Positions 1-12,195 of a stretch of DNA of 64,000 nt are shown piece by piece. The DNA comes from Cymbidium sinense. Taxonomy: Eukaryota; Streptophyta; Magnoliopsida; Asparagales; Orchidaceae. A program made the position numbers and the translations under genes. The stretch is taken from the NCBI GenBank assembly GCA_021442155.1, contig CM038225.1:85200925-85264924 (forward strand), given 5' to 3'. How positions within the stretch are numbered: position 1 is the first letter of the stretch; each line of letters starts with the position of its first letter. The notes under the pieces are model-generated. The model had not been told where the DNA came from, made no database searches, and was given only the letters and a program-made list of their open reading frames with translations.

Positions 1-1185
1 AATTTCTTTGCAAAAGTTTAGATTCTCGGAATATAGTAGAACCTAATTTTAAATCTACGATCAAGTTTGAAAATTTTGAAGGAGAACCTAACAAATCTAA
101 TGACTGTTAAGTTAGTAGAGTGATCTATTGTTGGATTCCCTCAAGCTATGATAGATCGATTCTGCTAGAGCAACTCTCCAGTTTGGAATAATTTTAAGGT
201 TGTATAATTTGTACTATGCCCACTATCACCCTAGGCATCAAAATGCAAAAAGAATTCAAGAGTTTGTTGTGGAAGAGAAAAAGATTGAATGTAATCATCC
301 CAATGAGCATAAGTAGTTGAATTCTAAGGCACTCAATCAAGGAAAGAACTCTACTTGTAATAGGAGTTTTATTTTCAATAGACTATTAAAGGCAACTCCA
401 ACAGTGCCTATGAAGGAGAAGATGGCTACTCAGTCTAAACTAAAAACTATATCATTATCAATCCACATAATAGTCCACCGGAGGAGTCTATTACTCCACA
501 AGGTACTACCTTCGCTCTAGGAAATAATGATCATGAAACATCTTCCTAAAGCACCAAAATGTCTAAGAGAGCTCGAAGAAAATATAATGTTTCTTAAAGG
601 CATTGGATTACAGCACAATCAATATGAACCACTTGTGGAAGAGAACTCAAGCTGCTTAGATGGGTCAAAAGAAATAGCTCTAGAGGAACTATGAAGAAGT
701 CTTTCAAGGATAAACATATGCACCATTTCATAAGATCAACAACATAAGGAGAAAACTCTCTCCTCAAAAATCTGCAAAATTTTGAAGATGTTAAAAATAG
801 AAACATTCAAAGAAAAATTAAAAAGTTGGTGAGCTAGAACACCAAATAAATTCTTACTCTAAAAGAGGTAGGACTATTGAAAAATATCATGCTCACCTTG
901 AGCGTAACTCAAGACTTAAGGGTTTAATGTTGGTGAGCATCAATAGCACCCCCTACAAAGGTATTAAGTGCCAAATTATTGGAAAGTCTTGATAACCTTT
1001 ATAAAAAGTTAATAGTAAATAATTCATTTTAATCCATCCGGTGAATACTAGTGTGTGACATTTAGGAAGCATTTCTAGAGGTCCACCATTGGGAGGTTTT
1101 GATCAATCTAGATAGTTAAAGAACCCCAAGTCATTAAAGATGAGATGACTCAATATGAGCAAGCTCAATCAAAAGAAGAAAAGGT
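1..1185. other. Unassigned leader of Tat-1
   Basis: AT-rich sequence upstream of the first Gag-like reading. Short open frames exist on both strands (for example 317-520 plus and 594-806 minus), but none shows a motif I recognise and none is long enough to stand out from chance. By position it is probably the 5' untranslated or pre-gag region of Tat-1. I see no primer-binding site. Confidence 0.4.
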
Positions 1186-2890
1186 TGAATTTCCTATCAT
1201 CAATTAGAAATGGTGATATGAAAATAGTCAACTAGTGGATGATGATGCAAATGATCAATACTTGTGAGAAGATGATGAATTCCTAATTTATGAAGAACAA
1301 TAAGTTCCTGACTTAAAAAGTAACGAGAATATTGATTACATGGAAGTTAACATTATTCATATAGTTGATACATGTTTACAAAATAAGAACGTGATACCTA
1401 AATAATAAAATGGGGAATGGCATCAGGAGGGTCTAAATCACTAAATGTCTGAAGGTGAAATTCTAGTAGAAACTAAATAAGTTCAAGAGCTAGCTGATGT
1501 AGTAACAAGGTTACAATGACAGATGGGTTCACAACTTCAAATAAGATATCAAAAAATCAGCCAACTTAATGATCATCTCAATGAGATGAATGGGCTAATG
1601 AAAGAGCGGTTTGGTCAGCTTAACTTAATAGCAACTGCAATGCAACAAGTGCCTCCAAGAAATCCATCAGAGATGATCAATCCAATAATTAAAATTGGGG
1701 GCATGTTGAATGTTTTACTCAACATTACTAATAACTTCTTTAGAAAGTCAAAATCTGAAGGAGAAGTTACACTAAATGCTCACCAAGAGGTTGGTGTCAC
1801 TACCAAATCCCAAGTGGAAGATCTCATTAGCCAAAAAGTCAAAGCAGTTATTGCTTCAGAGATTGTTGAACAATTAGTGGGAAAAGGCCAACCATACCCA
1901 GTTGAATATGACCAAGTGTAATATTCTTAAGGGTATGTAGTGTCGAAATTCAATATTTTCTTAGGCATAGAAAATCTACTACAACACTTACATCAATTTA
2001 AAGCTACTTGTAAAAACATTGGAGGGAATGATATCTTATTGCTACGACAAATAGTTAGTAGTATTACTAATACAACATTTAAATGGTATGCTGAGTTACC
2101 CAAGGACTCGGCAAAAACCTTTGTCGAGTTAGGACACTCTTCATCAACGATTTATGGGAGCAACTAAGAAAGTGATGATTGCAGATTTTGTCTTAGAAAA
2201 GAGAAAAAAGGGCGAGTGTCCCAAAATATATCACAAGATGGATAAATCGAGCATAAAATGTGATCAATAACTCACAGAAAAGGATGTAGTAGAACTCCTA
2301 ATGTGGAATATAGATGATCAGATGGTCTTATATCTAGTCATGGCCATGATTAATACATTCAAGAGTTGTAGGATCATGTAGCCAAATTTGAGAGGTTGCC
2401 CAAACAAAATGGTCGTAAAACTAATTATAATAATAATTACTCCAAGAAAGAAAGCAACCTAAGTTCTATGATTTAAAGAAAAATGGTGTGAATGCAACAT
2501 TGACATTTCTGATTGATACAAAAGAAAATGGAGGTGCAATGATGACCATGCGCAAATCCATAGAGGATAAGAAATAAAGGGCCTACCCTCCAAGAGAAAA
2601 TGACCAAGCAGTATTCATTTAAAAGAGAATGTAATATTAAAATTCTTGCCCAAAAGTTGGGATTACAATTAACAGAGCCACGTCAACCTGACCAAACAGA
2701 TAAAGTCAATGATCCCAACTACTGCTCATACCATACACTTAGAAGTCACTCAATTGATGATTATTTTATCTTCAAAGGTTGGTTAGAAAAGAGCTATCGA
2801 AATGGGGAGCTCACCCAACTCAATAGTGTATTATTATATCTTAAAAGAAGGAAGCTGTCATCACACCCCAAGACAAGATGCAAAAGATAA
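1186..2890 (+). pseudogene. Gag of Tat-1 (broken)
   Basis: Three open blocks carry the Gag signature. At 1523-1921 is a 132-residue block ending in GKGQPYPVEYDQV. At 1940-2167, in the same frame after in-frame stops, comes LLLRQIVSSITNTTFKWYAELP, the core of the plant retrotransposon Gag family (Retrotrans_gag). At 2600-2890 is NDPNYCSYHTLRSHSIDDYF, the Cys/His segment that follows Gag in Tat elements. The Gag block of Tat-2 at 21200-22312 has the same pieces in the same order (GRPYPEEFD, then a TFVELEQ-type stretch, then NDPNFCPYH), which supports the call. Gag would form the particle shell and bind RNA. Stops and a frame change between 2167 and 2600 rule out a full product. An acidic stretch from about 1186 looks like the N-terminal part. 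Confidence 0.8.
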
Positions 2891-2964
2891 CATTCTTAGC
2901 AATAAAAGGCATTGATTGGAAGAAATATTTAGTACAAAATTGATCCAAGAATACTCTTGCTTGA

Positions 2965-3560
2965 GCAATTTTATATAGAAAGGCAAGCTCTAAATACTTT
3001 TGCCCCCACAAAAGGTGATAAAAGGGAAAGCTCTAGTTGACTTTCTAGCAACACATCATTTACCAACAAATTATCCACTCAATAATGAATTGCTTGACAA
3101 GCAAATCTTTGAAATAGAAGAAACTTTAAAATCAACAAAATGGGAGCTTTACTTTGATGGAACTTCAAAACCACTAGGATTACTTGTAATATAAGTTAGA
3201 ATTGGCTTAATATTTATTACACCACAAGGTGATATACTTTGATATTCATATAGTTGACTCTGCCTCAAACCAATAATGAGGTTGAATATGAAGTATTAAT
3301 TGTGAGTCTAGAACTAATAGTTAATATGAAAATCAAGAAACTTCATGTTTATGGAGACTTGAGCTCATAATCTGACAAATAATTGGAACTTTCAAGATAA
3401 TAAGTCTGAAGTAGCACTTTATCTTGAACATGTCCTAAAGCACCTGAAATAAATCTTTGAAGTAACAATTATAAAGGTGTCACACCAGAAAAATGATAAG
3501 ACCGACACATAGCTAAATTAGCTAAAGAAATGATAGATCATGAAGGAGACTCAATTATAA
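2965..3560 (+). pseudogene. Second RNase H (aRNH) of Tat-1, broken
   Basis: The reading VIKGKALVDFLATHHLP at about 3015-3065, then KWELYFDGTSKP at about 3138-3175, is the conserved junction between the RT-linked RNase H and the archaeal-type RNase H of Tat elements. Further on, in another frame, come a TPQGDIL-like piece and an NNEVEYE-like piece (about 3215-3290), as in the family pattern 'NNxAEYEALI'. Function in the family: removal of RNA from the RNA-DNA hybrid. In-frame stops from 3192 onward break it. It follows directly on gag with no RT between. Confidence 0.75.
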
Positions 3561-4860
3561 TAATAGTTCAAAGTAGGATAGCATTAGCACCAACCCTTCT
3601 TCAAGCTTTTAAAGTTAAAAAAATTAAGAGATTTTAACAATAATAAAGAAGATGATTGGAGAGAGATATTTATCACTTATCTTAAAGGTGACAAATTATC
3701 AAAAGATAAACCAAAGGCTTATCAAATTACACAAAGAGCCCTATGATATGCTCCTGTGAATGACACATTATATCGCCATTCATTTGACCAAATGTGGTTA
3801 TGATGCCTAGGACTAGAAGAAGCCAAAATGATAATGATTGAAGTTCATAAAGATTGCGACACTAATCCAGTCTTAAGATAAAAATTAAAATCAAATGAAT
3901 GAGTTATTATTAGGCGATGGTTCAAGATTGCATTGAACATGCTAAAAGTTATCATTAGTGTCAAATACACATAGACACTATACATCAACCTCCTAGTGGT
4001 TTACATCTAACAATGACATCATGACCATTTGAAAGTTGGGGATCTTACTTAATTGGTCCAATAGATCCTCCATCAATAAGAGGGCACTTTTTCATTTTGG
4101 TTATCATTGATTACTTCTTAAAATTGGCAAAAGCAATCCCCTTAAGAGAAGTCAAAGCATATAGCATAATAATTTTTTTAGGCCACTTTATCTACCAATT
4201 TGGAGTACATCGATGAATTATATTTGACAATGGCACTACCTTCAAGAATGTCAAAAATTTATCACTTCATTGAGAAATATAAGATTTATCAATGATATTC
4301 TTTGATATATAATCTAAGAGCCAATGATCCTGTAGAGGCATTCAACAAAACATTGGTCAAACTTCTCACAAAAATTCTCTCTAAAAATAAAAGAGAATGA
4401 CATGATAAATTAATAGAGGTATTGTGGGCATATCACACTACATATAAAACTACTACATAAGCAACAACATATTCATTGGTCTTTGGCAGAATCAATACTT
4501 CTTCTTAAAGTAGAATTACCTTCAATTCATATTGCAGTCCAAAATAGACTTACAACGGAGGAAAATGATTGAATATGACTCAAAGAGCTTGAAGTTCTAG
4601 ATGAAATTTTTCTCTAAGCTCAACAACATCAAGAAATATATAAAGCAAGGAAGATGCAAGCTCATGATCGCATGGTTAGCCTAAGAAGCTTCAAAATAAG
4701 TGAACTAGTACTGGTGCATAGAAGGCCTATCATTTCCCATCACCGAGTTCATGGAAAGTTTAACCTAAATTATGAAGTACCTTACATTATCAAAAAAGTA
4801 TATGAAGGAGGAGCTAATCAGCTTATCAATGCAAAGGCGTAAGGCCTAAGCCCCCAATAA
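3560..4860 (+). pseudogene. Integrase of Tat-1, broken
   Basis: Scattered integrase motifs occur in order. A LYRHSFDQM-like segment before the zinc finger lies near 3770. A core piece reading DNGTTFKN, carrying the second catalytic aspartate, lies near 4225-4255. The C-terminal piece KISELVLVHRRPI ... GKF ... VPYIIKKVYEGGANQL at 4690-4830 matches the 'GDLVLRR ... GPYxV ... GAYxL' end of Tat integrases and lines up with 34960-35110 of Tat-2. Integrase would insert the cDNA into the genome. Many stops and shifts remain, and only the last 62 residues form a continuous frame. Confidence 0.75.
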
Positions 4861-4948
4861 ATGGATAATATCTCAAAAAATATTATGAATAACTATTGAA
4901 GACAGTATGCTTTATAAATATAAGAGTCAAAATTGACTCTAATCGAAA

Positions 4949-5800
4949 ATGATAAATCATTATCAGGATTTTAGTATGAGAAGAATATTTTCATCCCAAA
5001 GAGAAATTCTTCTATCAATAGAGAGCAATTTTATATGTCTTATAATGCAAGATAAATTTTCTACAAAGAGAAATTATATCCAATCAAAGAAATATATACT
5101 CAGATTTAATATGTCCAAAAGGAATAGCTCAAAGCTTAAATTTAGATCTATCATGTCCAAAGGGACTAAATTTAAACCTAAACCTAGATCTATCATCAAA
5201 GGGACCGGATCTAAACCTAACTTTAGATATATCATGTCCAAAGGGGCTAGATCTAAGCTTAAAATTAGATCCATCATATCCAAGGGAGATCTAAATCTAA
5301 AATGAGATTTATCATTTTTAAAGGGACCAGATCTAATCTAAACCTAGATCCACCCAAAGGGGCAAGGTCTAAACCTAAATTTAGATCTATCATGTTTAAA
5401 GGAGTTGGATCTAAGCCTAATTGTAGATCTATCATGTCCAAAGGGGTTGGATCTAAACTTAAATTAAGATCTATTATGTCCAAAGGGGGTGGATCTAAAT
5501 CCAAATTTAGATTCATCATATTATAAAGGAATTGAATCTAAATCTAAACCTAGATCCAACATGCCCAAATAGATTAGAACTAAACCCATAATTAGATGCA
5601 TCATACTCATAATGGTCGAATCTAAAATAAACTTAAATCCAACATGTTTAAAAAGACATGATTTAAAATCAAATAGACATATCATGTCCAAAGGGGTCGG
5701 GTCTAAACATAATTTAGATTCGATATATTTAAAATGAACTAAATGTAAAATATATAAAATCTCTAATAAGTCCAAATGAGATTGAATCTAAATATAAATT
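4949..5800 (+). repeat. 42-bp minisatellite (about 14-residue repeats) after Tat-1 integrase
   Basis: A tandem array from about 5110 to 5700 with a unit close to 42 bp. The recurring core is ATCATGTCCAAAGGG followed by a variable GATCTAAACCTAAATTTAG part, with units starting near 5150, 5231, 5390, 5430 and 5475. Because 42 is a multiple of 3, the array stays open on both strands. On the plus strand it reads as repeats of the type RSIMSKGVGSKLKL, and on the minus strand as leucine- and proline-rich repeats. I consider these frames a by-product of the period, not genes. Flanks decay into single diverged units up to about 5800. Confidence 0.85.
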
Positions 5801-6420
5801 TAACTCTTTAAGGTTTAGACAAGACTAAATCAAAGTCTACAAGTGTAGCTCATTTACAAATTCAGATGTTACTACCCTTTTATGATGCCTCTAAAATTTA
5901 TATGCTTTTCTTTTCATTTATTTACTATAATATTCATTTGGAGAAGGCTATATGATATGCCTCCGAGTCTTCGAGGAGATATATGGGCCACCATTAAAGC
6001 ACATGATCCACATTATTAGCTAGATTGCATGATTGTTTATTATGGTATGAGGACATGTTGATGGACAAAGATATTTTTGACAATTCATTTGCTTGATCAT
6101 CTCATATTACGCTCTTTAATTCATAGCTTTCATCAGGGTATGATCCTTCAAATTAGGTGATTAATTTAAAACTAAGGCACATTCATGATGTTCCTTTGGT
6201 GTGAGTTATAGATCACCTTAGTTTTGGGGATCATGATGTACTTCAGCTAGTTGTAGATAGTGCTCCTTCTATAGGTATGATCAAACTCTTGGGTTACTGT
6301 ATATTACATCATGAGGTAGAAGATTGAGAATCAAAGTTAGTTTTTGGTACACCCATATCAGCTGTTAGTGGCTACATATATTGGGTATGCCATCATTTAT
6401 AGATACATGGAGATATTCTC
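5800..6420. other. Unassigned stretch between minisatellite and plant mobile domain
   Basis: AT-rich DNA with no open frame above about 50 codons and no motif I recognise. Given the mobile-domain remnant immediately downstream, it may contain the decayed N-terminal part of that gene, but I cannot show it. Confidence 0.3.
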
Positions 6421-7140
6421 ATGAGAGTTGGCATATATCATGTAGTCTATGCATCACTTTTCGATTACAACCACCTTCACTTGGATCCATGGCATAAACA
6501 TTAGATAAGACTATCAATAATTTTTTGGATATGTCCACATGAGATGATTGTTACTTTGATGATATTCATGATATAATGGGCCTCCCTATTTTAGGCATTC
6601 CATATGAGGAGTGCATCCATTTTGATCATGAGCTCTTTTAGCATTAGTAAGTTGGTTAGCAGAGAAAAAAATAGTCATGTATATTCTTCCAACATTCATT
6701 ATGCTATAGCTCACTACCAGACGTTGTTCAGAGAGCAACGATTAGGCCATAAACAACATAATATTGTTACTCTTGATATATTGTATGAGAGTTTCCTTTG
6801 TTCAACAGTATGCTTTCTTTATTTTTTCACACTTGGATGATCCAATTGGCATTAGCTTTCATTCATTTAAATAAGATTTTAGCATGAGATTTGAACTTGA
6901 AAGATGAGCCAGTTCTCAACATGTTCTAGCATGATACATTAATGAAGAGTTATTTTTAGTGATCCTCATTGCCACATGGTTATTTTATTTCATGTTCCCA
7001 GCTTGTAACAAACTCTTCCATCCATCCACTCATTCGATAGCTAGTTTGTCGGCACATGATGAGAGGATTGCACTAGCACCTACGACATTAACCTACCTAT
7101 ACCATGGACTAGGCAGAATGAACATCATGTTCAACTCATA
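6420..7140 (+). pseudogene. Plant mobile domain (aminotransferase-like PMD) remnant upstream of LTR C1
   Basis: In three plus-strand frames the sequence reads pieces of the plant mobile domain (the family of MAIN and MAIL1). At 6535-6605 is EMIVTLDDIHDIMGLPILG followed by IPYEE, fitting the family pattern 'GEMTVTLxDVxxLxGLPxxGxP'. At about 6715-6800 is LFREQRLGHKQHNIVTLDIL. At 7075-7125 is LAPTTLTYLYHGLGRM, fitting 'WGxAxLAYLYRxLxR'. Order and spacing agree with the family. Stops and frameshifts make it a pseudogene. Established knowledge: this domain occurs both in host genes and inside Ty3/gypsy and Mutator-like elements. Here it lies after the integrase and just before an LTR, so I infer it was an extra gene of Tat-1. 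A host gene fragment is the less likely alternative. Confidence 0.7.
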
Positions 7141-7165
7141 GTGCTATGATGTAGAGGCTTGTTGA

Positions 7166-7184
7166 CCTCACTTTTAGAGTGAGG
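7166..7184 (+). other. Head stem-loop of the LTR family (C1 copy)
   Basis: CCTCACT and AGTGAGG form a perfect 7-bp stem with a 5-base loop, starting six bases inside the LTR end. Present in C2 (12447), C3 (15693), C7, C8, C9 and C11 with small changes. In the Tat-2/C4 subfamily it reads CTCAT ... ATGAG (16659-16675), so the pair C-G is replaced by T-A with pairing kept. Confidence 0.6.
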
Positions 7185-7599
7185 ATTCAATCTTCTCATC
7201 TTAGGCTTAAGAGTCTTCTAGACACTAGGATCTTCTTAGTCATAGGACACTTCTAGTGACTAAGTGAACACATAACCTGAACCTAGGGACTTAGGAGGAC
7301 TTGCCATAGGTTTAGGCTATGTCTTAGGATCTAAAGGTAGCCTACCCACCCTATGGCCTAAACCAAGACTCATGTTTATCCCTTAGTCAAGTCCAATCTC
7401 AAATTAATCCAAGCAAAAGCCAATTGAATTCCATTTCATATCCAAGTTCCAAGCTAAAATAATTTAAACCTAAATCCATCTTATTCCCTTAAGCCAATCC
7501 TATAGACTTAACCAAAATTCCTTCAATCAAACTTAATTCAATTGAATTTTACAAAAGTACTCCAACCTTTCAAACCTTCATTCCAAACTCTTCCAAGAT

Positions 7600-8600
7600 C
7601 TACAATCAAGCCATTTGACAAAAACCAATTCAATTGACCCATTAGGTTCACTTGACCCAAAGTGACCTAAAGGACCCATTTGAGCCAAACTCCAATCCAA
7701 CCCAAACTAAATTGGATTGAACCAATTCAAACCTCTTATATTGATTGTTGATCACCGATTGATCAATTGCAATCAATTGGGTCAAACCAAGTCAAGTTAG
7801 TCATTTGATCAAGTTGACCCAATTAGGCTACAAGAACCAAATTGAACCAAATCCCATTCCAAATTCAATTAATTGAAACCAATGATCCCAATCAACCCAA
7901 AATTGATTTTTGAACATGACTTGACCATCAATTAAGCCAAGCCAAGTCCAATTGGCCTATTGACCCAAGTTGACCCAATTTAACCTAAAAGGCTAAATTG
8001 GGCCAAATCAAATCCTAATCCAAATTGATTGCAACCAATGACTCAAACCCATCACAAATTGATTATTGAACATGATCAAACCCTTGGTTGAACCCAATTT
8101 GACCAAGTCAACCCATTTTAGCCCAAATTGACCTAAAGGTAAAATTGGTCTAAATCATTCTTAAATCCAAATTGATTGAAATCAAAATTTACAATCATCT
8201 ACAAATGATCAATTGAACATAAACCAACACCTAACCCAAGCCAATTTGGCAAATTTGACCAAATTGGTCAACTTAGCCAATTTGACCCATATGAATCCAC
8301 ATGGGTCAAATTCAAATCCAATCCAGATCAAGCCAAACTAATTGAATCAAAACATCCCAAATAATCATTTGAACTTGTCTCAAACCATGGTTTGACCAAT
8401 TTGATGAATTGGTCAACTTAATGTAACCTAGCCCAATTTGACCTGCATGGGTCAAATTGAGCCAAACCCAACCAAACCAACTCCAAACCCACTCAAATTT
8501 GGCATGACCAATCCTTGGGTCACCATGGGTCAGTCCAAATCTAACCCAACCTAAATCAAACCCGAATTGACCCATTACCAATTGGGTAAAGCACTTCACA
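7600..8600 (+). promoter_or_regulatory. W-box-like TTGACC cluster in C1
   Basis: The motif TTGAC(C) or its complement GGTCAA recurs at very high density. By hand I count about 15 within 7920-8600, where one or two would be expected by chance. TTGAC(C/T) is the core of the W-box bound by WRKY factors, which act in defence and stress responses. The equivalent zone in C2, C9, C11, C4 and the Tat-2 LTRs is equally rich. Binding or stress response is inference; the sequence may simply be a decayed short tandem repeat. Confidence 0.45.
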
Positions 8601-11600
8601 TAGGAAAAAATCTATTTTTGAGTAGTCAAACCCCCTTTTTTGCACTTGGCAGCCACCCTTAGCTTAATTTGGACCCTTGACCTTATGGCTATCTTGACCC
8701 AAGGCTAGTTGGGTCAGCCATGTGTTAAGGGAGGTGAGCTACCCACTTCCTCCCATTGGCACACCTAGGAAACAAAGGACACATGCACTTCCTCCCTTCA
8801 CTTACACTCAAACGAGCCACATCAGACTACTCGACATCCCCACCCTGCCTTGGTCGACGTTTGCCCAAGGAGATCCAATCAAGCCGATTTTAGGGGAGGA
8901 AAGTATACTTCTCCCCATTCGACTCTCACACACATCAGAGCATTCCTAGAGCTTGAAAGAGTCAAAATAAACTCCCCAGAGCTTTCCCCGAGTTCCCTGA
9001 GCCTCCCCAACGCCGAAAACACCAAACCCAAAATAGCACAGAGCCTATCTCCATCAAACCTCACTTAACCTCCACCACTTTCAAATTAACTTCACCCACA
9101 CCTTCCCCTAGCTCGAAGATCAAGAACAAATTGATTCATGATCAATTCGAGCACTAGAAACCCATCCAAGATTAACTCTGGAGAGGATTCTGATAGTGTT
9201 TGGTCCATAGAGCCACTAAGGAGGAGGCAAGGCGTGAGCTTCTCAGTAGGGCTTCATCTCTTCAAGACGAAGCTACCTTGGTTGATAGACCGCCGACCCT
9301 GAGCGCAGGCGAGGTAAATTCTGATAAACCATAGAAAATCTAATTTTTGTTAGGCCTTTATGAAGGAAATTGTGTTCTCTTGTGATTTCCATCGTTAGAT
9401 CCCTCTAGATTCCCTTCGTGAAGCTTTTGCAGTCGATCCTGATGCCTCATGAGCTTTGGCGAGCTCGAATTGAGCAGAGGAGGGAAGATGGTGTCCGTCT
9501 TTCATCGCTCAGGCTACGAAGGATCATCCGTCGTCTGTTCCACATTATTAGAATGGACTGTTGAGATTTAATCTGCTAGATAAATCAATTTTAATCCTAT
9601 AGGAACCACAAGATTAATCCCCACCGTCTGATCTAAGATCGGATGGCAGGGATGAAAGCATGTCCATAGTCGACTTTCGTCGGATAATTTAGTGGCCAAT
9701 CCGGCCATGTGGAAAGAGTTGCCACATCACCTGCATGGCTGATGGGATTAGGGATTAATTAGGGTTTAAAATATGATTAATTGCAAAACTTCATAAAATC
9801 ATAACTAATTATAGAAAAATCAAAAAATACAAATAAACCCATTTTGGAAAGGTTAAAAAGAGGACATTTTAATAAAATAGTTTTATTTAATTTTGTATAG
9901 TGATGAAAGCTTAATTAGGATTTGAATATTTTTTAATTAGCTTAATTAAGTCCTAATTACTTGAGCAATTAATCCCAAACTTGGTATGTTGATTCCTTAG
10001 GATGTCCTCTGCCTTTTATGTTTTTCTTGGGATTTATTGTCTACGTAATTAGAGAAATTTTAAATCTTAAGCTTAATCACCCTCCTTAATCAAATTAACC
10101 CTAATTAAAATTATTAAAGATTGAAATTTCAATAATTAATGATAAATAATGGTTGTTTACAGTTAGATTGATTGGGGTAAATGATTAATTCCCCTTCCTT
10201 AGCCATTTGCCTAATTATCTCTGCATGGAGGGTTTAATTAACTTATGATTTAATTAAGAGATTAATTAATCAATTAATAGTAAAAATTAATCAAATTAAA
10301 TTTATAATCACTTCAGATGATTAACATTCAAATCATGGGTTTCTCTTTATGTGTTCAATAACATAAAGATCTTTAAGAAAATTATGAGTAGCCCATAAGT
10401 GTGGAAAAAAATTATGAAAGTACTTAATTAAATTCTTTAATCTAATTAATCTCTAATCATGAGCCAATTGTGTTAGGTCCTTTAGGAGAATTTCAAGTTT
10501 ATTTTTCTCATGTGCATATCATTTGTGGCTCATGATTAAATGATTAATTAAATTAAAGAAGAAAAGAATTAAGTGGATTTGTTTAATGATTCAAATTAAT
10601 TAAATTATAATAATCACTTAATTATCTCTCCTTAAATGAATTAATGTTACCAACATGGGAATGGGATTGAAAAACAACAAATGATCTCTCCTCTTTAAGT
10701 TCAATCAAAATCCAAAATCAAATCAATAAGAAGCTTTTGTTTTCCTTAAATGGTTTTTAATTAATGTGATTATCCTTAGGAATTAGTACAGTTGAATGAA
10801 TTATGTAGAGATGTTTGGCCATTTCTTTCAATCACCTTAAATATTGTATGTCATGTGATATCATGCATTCATATTTCAAAATCAAATGAAATTTACTCAT
10901 GTAAAATTGCATGTGATGGCTTAATCTCATTATATGTGTAGCTATTATCACTAATAAATTCAAAATTATTTTCCAAAAAATTAAAAATTGATAATAAAAT
11001 TTGGAGTGATAGTAGTCATGAATATATGTATAGGATTGTCATGTGTCTATAGCTTAAGCATGTGAAGGTAGTGCTTTCTTTCTTACATTCATGTATGGAT
11101 TCACATATGTTTGAATGATAATAAGTATACAATTTGGACATCCTGAGAATAAGAGGCTTAAAGTAGCCCCAAGGAGGTCATTTGATTATCTTACTTTCCT
11201 GGTTAACAAAGGCACATACTTATTTAATTTCATCCATATGTTTATTTGTATTAGAATATGGATAAAGCTTTACTTTACATGTATAAACAATTCAATCAAA
11301 AATACAATCTTTTGCATGATTTTCATTCTTATAGTTGTATATACATTCATATTTGATTTAACATATTCTATGTCATGGTAATTCAACCACATTAATCTTA
11401 AGATTCCTTTCATGTTGAATAAAATTTTTAAGGTTAACCTAAACTTAGGATTAAATAAAATATTTAACAAATCACTCATTAAAAGAAACTAAATCATAAA
11501 AATGTGCTTTTAGAAAATAACTTACGGTTGGAATGAAGGAGGTTAAGCCTTCTTCTTCTCTTTACAACACTTAGATGCTTAATGTAAATCAAAGAAAATA

Positions 11601-12189
11601 AACAAAATACAAAATTAAAACTTACAAATCCTCCAAACAACTTAAAATGAAACTATCCATCATGTTAACTTAAACTTTTTCAACATAGAAAATTATAATT
11701 TAAAAGATAAGACATACCACACTTAGCCTAAACACACACATTAGAATGCTAAGTCACCACTTCTAACTTTAGGTTAGGATGGAGTATGTATGTTGTTGTA
11801 TTTTATTTTGTGATGGCATGTTAACTGCTTGAGAATGTATGTATGTTTAGCTAATAATTATCTTGCGGTGTAGTTAAATTTACTTTTTATATAAAAAATA
11901 TAATGTTACAATAGGAATTAGGATTAATGCTATGGGATTTAGGATGTGCAGTGTCTAGAAGGCTTAGTCTTGGGAGGCCCTGTGAAGCCTTGGTGCAAAT
12001 CAAATTAAGAGAAGGAAGAAAGAAGAAATGAAGACTAAAGACCCCCATAACATGTATTCAATTCTAAATTGTAATATTATTTTATAATTTCGGGCTGTAT
12101 AAGAGTAGAGTTCGGCAACCCAATTTTTTCTTTTTCGAGGTGTATGGTGGTACCCGACCGCACCGACCTCGTATTCTTTCACGATAGTC

Positions 12190-12195
12190 TATAAA
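12190..12195 (+). promoter_or_regulatory. Candidate TATA box in C1
   Basis: TATAAA just downstream of the conserved GTATAAG-AGTAGAG and TATTCTTT blocks. The same hexamer is present at the matching place in C4 (31374), C9 (48409) and C11 (60443), although the flanks differ. If used, transcription would start about 6 kb into the LTR. Not seen in C10 or C12. Confidence 0.35.

Larger units (their letters stand above)
1..7159 (+). mobile_element. Tat-1: internal region of a decayed Ty3/gypsy Tat-lineage retrotransposon
   Basis: This block holds, in order, a Gag remnant, a second RNase H, an integrase, a minisatellite and a plant mobile domain, and ends where an LTR-like sequence starts at 7160. 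The order gag, RNase H, integrase, LTR on one strand is that of a Ty3/gypsy element. The motif VIKGKALVDFLA followed by WELYFDGTS is the second (archaeal-type) RNase H that marks the Tat lineage. Protease, reverse transcriptase and the first RNase H are absent, and stops and frameshifts are frequent throughout, so the element is dead. The left end and 5' LTR lie outside the window. That LTR C1 is its own 3' LTR, rather than a later insertion, is inference; no clear polypurine tract precedes it. Confidence 0.8.

Noticed and set aside
5074..5775. Minus-strand frames with Leu/Asp/Pro repeats as a repeat protein
   Set aside because: Shadow of the 42-bp minisatellite, whose period keeps all frames in phase.
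5110..5800. CRISPR-like array
   Set aside because: Units are contiguous and diverged, with no unique spacers, in a plant retrotransposon.
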